In this document: positions 60,296-64,000 of the stretch, one piece after another
Layout: each line of letters opens with the position of its first letter
Position numbering within the stretch: position 1 is the first letter of the stretch
Origin: Streptomyces sp. T12
GTDB taxonomy: Bacteria; Actinomycetota; Actinomycetes; Streptomycetales; Streptomycetaceae
DNA length: 64,000 bases
NCBI RefSeq assembly: GCF_028736035.1
Contig: NZ_CP117866.1
Location: 5,518,001 to 5,582,000 of the forward strand
Direction: 5' to 3'
Made by a program: the position numbers and the translations under genes
Notes under the pieces: generated by a model
What the model was told of the DNA's origin: nothing
The model's input: only the letters and a program-made list of their open reading frames with translations
Databases searched by the model: none

Positions 60296-60781
60296 GTGTC
60301 TCAAGCCCAGAACCCCGCCGCGGACGCCGCCGCGGCCCTGCGGACCGCCGAGCGGGCCCGCGCTGCCGCCGCCCGTCCGCAGTCGGCGCCCGGATGGTTC
60401 CCGCCGCTTCAGGGGGTGCTCTTCGCGGGATTCACGATCGGGATGTTCGGCTTCTCGGCGCCGGACGATCCCGCCGACGGCCTGTGGGGGAGCGTCGGTG
60501 GTTGCCTGGCCGCCGCCGCCTTCGTCGTCCTGCACCTGCTCGTGGTCCGGCGCTCCGGCGTCGTGCTGTGGCCGGAGCAGGACCGCAGGGCGCGGCTGAA
60601 GGCCCAGCTGGTCCCGCTCGCCGTCTTCGCCGCCGGATGGCTGGCCGCCCTCCCCGGGGGCCGGACCGTGGGTGCCGTGGTCTCCGGACTGCTGGGCGCA
60701 GTCGCGCTGGCCGTGATGACGGCGCGGTACGGCGCCGGTGCGGCGCGGGGTGGCCGCGGAGCAGGTGCGTCCGATGAGTGA
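60296..60781 (+). CDS. Small multi-pass membrane protein (hypothetical)
   Basis: 161 residues from GTG 60296 with GAGGGGG upstream. The N terminus is Ala/Arg-rich; three to four hydrophobic segments follow (LQGVLFAGFTIGMFGFS, SVGGCLAAAAFVVLHLLVV, LVPLAVFAAGWLAALPG, GAVVSGLLGAVALAVMTA). No family is recognised. The regulator gene downstream overlaps it by 8 bases. The pair is a common Streptomyces arrangement. Confidence 0.8.
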   Translation: MSQAQNPAADAAAALRTAERARAAAARPQSAPGWFPPLQGVLFAGFTIGMFGFSAPDDPADGLWGSVGGCLAAAAFVVLHLLVVRRSGVVLWPEQDRRARLKAQLVPLAVFAAGWLAALPGGRTVGAVVSGLLGAVALAVMTARYGAGAARGGRGAGASDE

Positions 60782-61115
60782 CAGAGGACTGCCGGAGCTC
60801 GACGAGGTGATCCACCACCCCACCCGTCTGGCGCTGATGGCGTTTCTGTCGGGCTGCGCCGAGGCCGAGTTCGGGGCCGTGCGGGACTACTGCCAGGTCT
60901 CCGACGCCAGCGTCAGCCGGATCACCTCCGCGCTGGAAGTGGCCGGATATGTACAGGCGCGCAAAGGTTACATTGGCAAACGCCCGCGAACCTGGCTTGC
61001 TCTCACGCCCGCCGGGCGCGAGGCCCTGAGCCGCCATCTCGCGGCGCTGCAGGACCTCGCCACCTCGGCCAGTCAGGCGGGAATGCGCAACTCCGCGCCC
61101 TCGGACAGCGACTGA
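60774..61115 (+). CDS. Winged-helix (MarR-like/HTH_34) transcriptional regulator
   Basis: 113 residues from ATG 60774. The winged helix is ELDEVIHHPTRLALMAFLSGCAEAEFGAVRDYCQVSDASVSRITSALEVAGYVQARKGYIGKRPRTWLALTPAGREALSRHL. It is translationally linked to the membrane protein and probably binds the palindrome upstream, repressing its own operon. Its end overlaps the opposing response regulator by 43 bases. Confidence 0.9.
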   Translation: MSDRGLPELDEVIHHPTRLALMAFLSGCAEAEFGAVRDYCQVSDASVSRITSALEVAGYVQARKGYIGKRPRTWLALTPAGREALSRHLAALQDLATSASQAGMRNSAPSDSD

Positions 61116-61810
61116 GCCGGCACTGCTCGGGAGGCGCGCTTACGGGAATCGCGAGAAGTGCGCGTACGGGAATCGCGGTCGGCGCCCATCCGGTGGGCGA
61201 GAACCGCGGTCTGGACCCGGTTGGTCGTGCCGAGCTTGGTGTAGATGGCGCTGAGGTGGTCCTTGACGGTGGCGGGGCTGAGCAGCAGGGCCCGCCCGAT
61301 CTCGGCGTTGGTCAGCCCCTCTGCCAGCAGGGACAGCACGTCGAGCTCACGGTCGGACAGGTCGGCCACCCGGGAGCGGGCCTCCTTCTGCGGCCGGGCC
61401 TGGAGGTGGCCGACCACGCTGCGGGAGGCCGACGGGGCGAGCGCGCTGCTGCCGGAGGCCAGCAGCCGGACGGCGTTGACCAGGTCGTGCGGGACGGTGT
61501 CACGGAGCAGGAAGCCGGTCGCGCCGGCCAGCAGGGAGTCGACGACGAAGCGTTCGTCGGCGGCCGAGGTGAGGACCGCGACCTCGGGCGGTGCGGACTG
61601 CGCCCGCAGGGCCGTCAGGAGGGAGAGCGTCTCTTTCCTGCGCCGCTCGTCACTGAGCAGTACTACGTCGGGGTCGTGGGCGGTGGTCGTCTCCACCGCG
61701 TCGGCGTAGTCGCAGTCGGCCGGGACCCGTATGTCGTGGGCGTCCTCCAGGATTCTTTGCAGACCGGCACGGAACAGTACGTCATCCCCGACAATGATCA
61801 AGCGGATCAT
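61073..61810 (-). CDS. LuxR-family response regulator with atypical receiver
   Basis: 245 residues. The receiver starts MIRLIIVGDDVLFRAGLQRI, but the phosphoacceptor position reads VVLLSDERR (Ser53 then Asp54 in place of LLD), and the usual Lys is Arg in GFLLRDTVP. The HTH is LSDRELDVLSLLAEGLTNAEIGRALLLSPATVKDHLSAIYTKLGTTNRVQTAV. The C-terminal tail is Arg/Ser-rich. It is divergent from the LxmK-like gene and may regulate the class V lanthipeptide cluster independently of phosphorylation. Confidence 0.85.
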   Translation of the reverse strand: MIRLIIVGDDVLFRAGLQRILEDAHDIRVPADCDYADAVETTTAHDPDVVLLSDERRRKETLSLLTALRAQSAPPEVAVLTSAADERFVVDSLLAGATGFLLRDTVPHDLVNAVRLLASGSSALAPSASRSVVGHLQARPQKEARSRVADLSDRELDVLSLLAEGLTNAEIGRALLLSPATVKDHLSAIYTKLGTTNRVQTAVLAHRMGADRDSRTRTSRDSRKRASRAVPAQSLSEGAELRIPA

Positions 61811-62153
61811 GGTCTGTCTCCCCGTTGATGCTTGTGAACCGGAGGTCAGCCCGGCTCCATGACCCTTGATCCTGCTGGCGAGAAGCGGAACCCGTCAAAT
61901 GCCTGTGCAAAGTTTGAGGTCGATCTGAGCTTCCCTCGAATGGCGGGTTCCGCCCGGCTGAACAAGGGGTTTCGCCACCTGGACGGCGGTTCACACACCC
62001 CCGAACGGCGGGGTCCGAAACCACCGGCCAGCGGATGTGAACGGCTGTCCGAACGCGGCAGGATCGACGACGCCGACGCCGCCGGACTGCCTGGTGTGAC
62101 CGCCAGGCCGTCCGGCCGTCGTCGCCGTAGGACGCACTGCGAACGGGGGGAAG
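61811..62153. other. Gap before the LxmK-like gene, no gene seen
   Basis: This 343-base divergent region was read in both directions for a short precursor and none was convincing. It likely contains promoters for both genes. A GGGGGGAA site lies just before the TTG start of the kinase gene. Confidence 0.5.
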
Positions 62154-63287
62154 TTGAGTTCGGACCGCAGGAGTTATCAGCCGGTCTCGCTGGACCAGGC
62201 ACCGGAGGTGAACGAGTTCCTGGACTCGTTGGGCCTCGGGAAGCTGACCGACAGCGAGGTGACCGCCTACCTCGGGCGCAACGACAACTGGGTGGGCACC
62301 ACCTCCAGCGGCGTCGGGGTGTTCGTCAAGCGGGTGGTGGCGAGCCCCGAGGAGGCCGCGCGCCGCATCCGCCGGTCGGTCGCCCTGGACGAGGTGATCC
62401 GCCGTGCCCAGGCACCCGAGCTGCGCACGCCCCGGCTGCTCGGGCACCACACGCCGCACCACCTGATGGCGCACGAGCTGCTGACCGGGGTGTCGACCGG
62501 CGCCGAGCTGGCCGCCGACAAGGACTTCGACGACGAACTCGCGCACCGCGCAGGGCGGTTGATCGGCCTGCTGCACGGTGCCCCGTACGGCGATGTCGAG
62601 CCGGCCCTGGACGAGGCGCCGCCCGTCCTGCCCGACCTGTCCATGAACGAGGCGCTGCCGCTGCCCATGTTCATGTCCCTCACGTTCGCCGAGGTGAATC
62701 TGTGGGGCATCGTCCAGCAGGACGAGGTGCTCGTCGGCGCGCTGCGGGACCTGCGCGAGCGCGAGCGGCACGTCGAACACCGCCCGGCCCACTGCGATCT
62801 GCGCCTGGACCAGTTCCTGCGGGACGCGGACGGCGGCCTGCACTTGACGGACGGTGAGGAGTTCCGGCTGGCCGACCCCGCGCGTGACGTGGGCGCCTTC
62901 GCCGGGGAGTGGCTCTACCAGGCGGTCATCGGGATCACCGGAGTGGGCACGGACGACTCGGGTGAACAGGCCGCGCAGGACGGCATCCGCGCCGAGCCGA
63001 CCCACGAGGACATCGTGGCCCGCGGCTCCCGCAACCTGGCCGAACTGCGCCCGCGCATCGAGGCGTTCTGGGCCGGCTACCGCGCCGTACGCGACGACGT
63101 CGACGAGGGCCTGGCCGTACGGGCCACCGCGGTCGCGGGCTGGCATCTGATCGACCGGGCGCTGGCGTCGGCGGCGAAGAACACCCGGCTGCTCGCGCTG
63201 ACCCGGGCGGCGATGGGCATCGGAAGGACCGCGCTGGCGGACCCGGAGCGGTTCGTCACGGCGATGGGACTGGGGGAACAGGCATGA
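62154..63287 (+). CDS. LxmK-like kinase of a class V lanthipeptide synthetase
   Basis: 377 residues from TTG 62154 with a GGGGGGAA site. Phosphotransferase-like: VGTTSSGVGVFVKRVVASPEEAARRIRRS, ELRTPRLLGHHTPHHLMAHELLTG, a catalytic loop HCDLRLDQFL near residue 213 and the metal region LADPARDVGAFAGEWLYQ. This matches the kinase subunit of lexapeptide-type (class V) lanthionine synthetases, which phosphorylates Ser/Thr of the precursor. The next gene, LxmY/HopA1-like, overlaps by ATGA. Confidence 0.82.
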   Translation: MSSDRRSYQPVSLDQAPEVNEFLDSLGLGKLTDSEVTAYLGRNDNWVGTTSSGVGVFVKRVVASPEEAARRIRRSVALDEVIRRAQAPELRTPRLLGHHTPHHLMAHELLTGVSTGAELAADKDFDDELAHRAGRLIGLLHGAPYGDVEPALDEAPPVLPDLSMNEALPLPMFMSLTFAEVNLWGIVQQDEVLVGALRDLRERERHVEHRPAHCDLRLDQFLRDADGGLHLTDGEEFRLADPARDVGAFAGEWLYQAVIGITGVGTDDSGEQAAQDGIRAEPTHEDIVARGSRNLAELRPRIEAFWAGYRAVRDDVDEGLAVRATAVAGWHLIDRALASAAKNTRLLALTRAAMGIGRTALADPERFVTAMGLGEQA

Positions 63288-64000
63288 CGGCGACCGCGAC
63301 ACAGCTGATCGGCGCTCACCTGGCGAGCGTGCTGGACGACGTGCACATCGCCGCGGACCTGAGCGAGGCCCGGGTCGGCGACCGGAGCGTCGAGGTGAGC
63401 GAACCCCGCGACCTGGCGAGCGGCCTGGCCATGCTGCTGTACGAGCAGGTCCACTCCGGCCGCCCGGAGCACGACGGCCCGCGGCCGCGCACCCTGCGCG
63501 ACGGGCGGCTGGAGGAGCTGCTCGCCGCCGCCACCCCGCACGAGACCACCACGGTCGTGGCCCGCAAGGTGGGCGAGAGCCCGGACGGCGAACTGCTCGT
63601 GCTCCTCGTCGACGGGGTACGGGTGGCCGTGCCGGCGTCCGCCCGCCTCACCGGCGACGAGCGGGAGCGCGGCGACGAGGTCGTCGTACGGCTCGGCGCC
63701 GTACGGCCCGCCCTGTCGCCCGGGTTCTTCCTCGCCGACGGCTCACGGGGCCGTCCGTCGGGCCGGCCGCTGCTGCGGGTCTACGTCCACATCGAGGACG
63801 TCGCCCACGCCCCCGCCGTGTGGTCCGCGGTCCTCGGGCGGCTGGAGCAGGAGGGCGTGCCCTACCGGGCGAAGGTCAGCTCGTCCCCGCTGCTGTACCC
63901 GCGCCACGACGCCCTGGTCGTCTACCTGGCACCCGGCACCTGGCACGCGGCCGGTGCGGTGGTGGCCGCCACCCGCGGGCTCGCCGGGGTCGGGATGCGG
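63284..64000 (+). CDS. LxmY / HopA1 effector family protein (3' partial)
   Basis: 239 residues are visible and the frame is still open at the window end. The first part, MTATATQLIGAHLASVLDDVHIAADLSE, precedes SPGFFLADGSRGRPSGRPLLRVYVHIEDVAHAPAVWSAVL and LEQEGVPYRAKVSSSPLLYPRHDALVVYLAP, typical of the HopA1-type proteins that act as the lyase subunit of class V lanthipeptide synthetases. It is coupled to the LxmK-like gene. The precursor and remaining subunits probably lie downstream. Confidence 0.82.
   Translation, partial: MTATATQLIGAHLASVLDDVHIAADLSEARVGDRSVEVSEPRDLASGLAMLLYEQVHSGRPEHDGPRPRTLRDGRLEELLAAATPHETTTVVARKVGESPDGELLVLLVDGVRVAVPASARLTGDERERGDEVVVRLGAVRPALSPGFFLADGSRGRPSGRPLLRVYVHIEDVAHAPAVWSAVLGRLEQEGVPYRAKVSSSPLLYPRHDALVVYLAPGTWHAAGAVVAATRGLAGVGMR

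Noticed and set aside
61811..62153. Possible lanthipeptide precursor before the LxmK-like gene
   Set aside because: No short frame with a ribosome site and a Cys/Ser/Thr-rich core was found.
1..64000. CRISPR arrays, tRNA, rRNA, transposons, phage genes
   Set aside because: Short direct repeats are coding minisatellites or operator elements; no spaced repeats with spacers, no tRNA cloverleaf and no transposase motif was recognised.

Overview
The window is high-GC (about 70 %) actinobacterial DNA, almost certainly Streptomyces. Gene types (LuxR-family ATPase regulator, class F sortase, MMPL exporter, SCO5918-family protein), frequent GTG and TTG starts, ATGA start/stop overlaps and rare TTA codons all point that way. 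No tRNA, rRNA, CRISPR array, transposase or phage gene was seen.

Layout. 1-6.3 kb: the end of a beta-helix protein, a metal-associated DUF305/DUF6153 pair, a secreted pectate lyase, a sortase with its likely substrate, and an ECF sigma factor with a likely anti-sigma protein. 6.3-8.5 kb: a cold-shock block (CSD-like protein, DEAD-box helicase, CspA). 9-13.3 kb: a three-gene module (unknown protein, MoxR ATPase, metallopeptidase-like/VWA protein). 13.4-23.4 kb: secreted and membrane proteins, an MMPL exporter, a histidine kinase without an adjacent regulator, a cell-wall-binding protein, and a TetR/MFS pair. 23.4-29.8 kb: a TetR-controlled aromatic-catabolism operon (extradiol-type VOC dioxygenase, FAH-type hydrolase, FAD hydroxylase, acyl-CoA ligase). 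29.9-31.7 kb: a truncated phosphatase gene and TerB. 31.8-35.2 kb: LacI regulator and GH30 galactanase around a 16-bp palindrome. 35.2-38.1 kb: stress genes, including a second CspA with an SCO5918-family partner. 38.2-44.3 kb: a two-component system, a GT87-FkbM fusion and a GT4 glycosyltransferase.

44.4-56.3 kb is the most interesting part: an apparently complete lasso-peptide gene cluster. It has a LuxR/ATPase regulator carrying a TTA codon, an ABC-2 exporter pair, a phytanoyl-CoA-type dioxygenase, a 39-residue precursor gene with a very acidic 16-residue core, and the B2 peptidase, cyclase, B1/RRE protein, an unknown protein and an FAD monooxygenase. The two oxygenases suggest a tailored lasso peptide. 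Between the two exporter genes lies a chain of four 5-codon reading frames, each holding a Shine-Dalgarno sequence and linked by ATGA overlaps.

56.3-61.1 kb: a multi-sensor PP2C phosphatase, a Ser/Thr kinase, and a small membrane-protein/winged-helix pair behind a perfect 19-bp inverted repeat. 61.1-64 kb: the left end of a second RiPP cluster, of class V (lexapeptide-type) lanthipeptide character: an atypical LuxR response regulator, an LxmK-like kinase and the start of an LxmY/HopA1-like gene that runs off the window. Its precursor was not found here.
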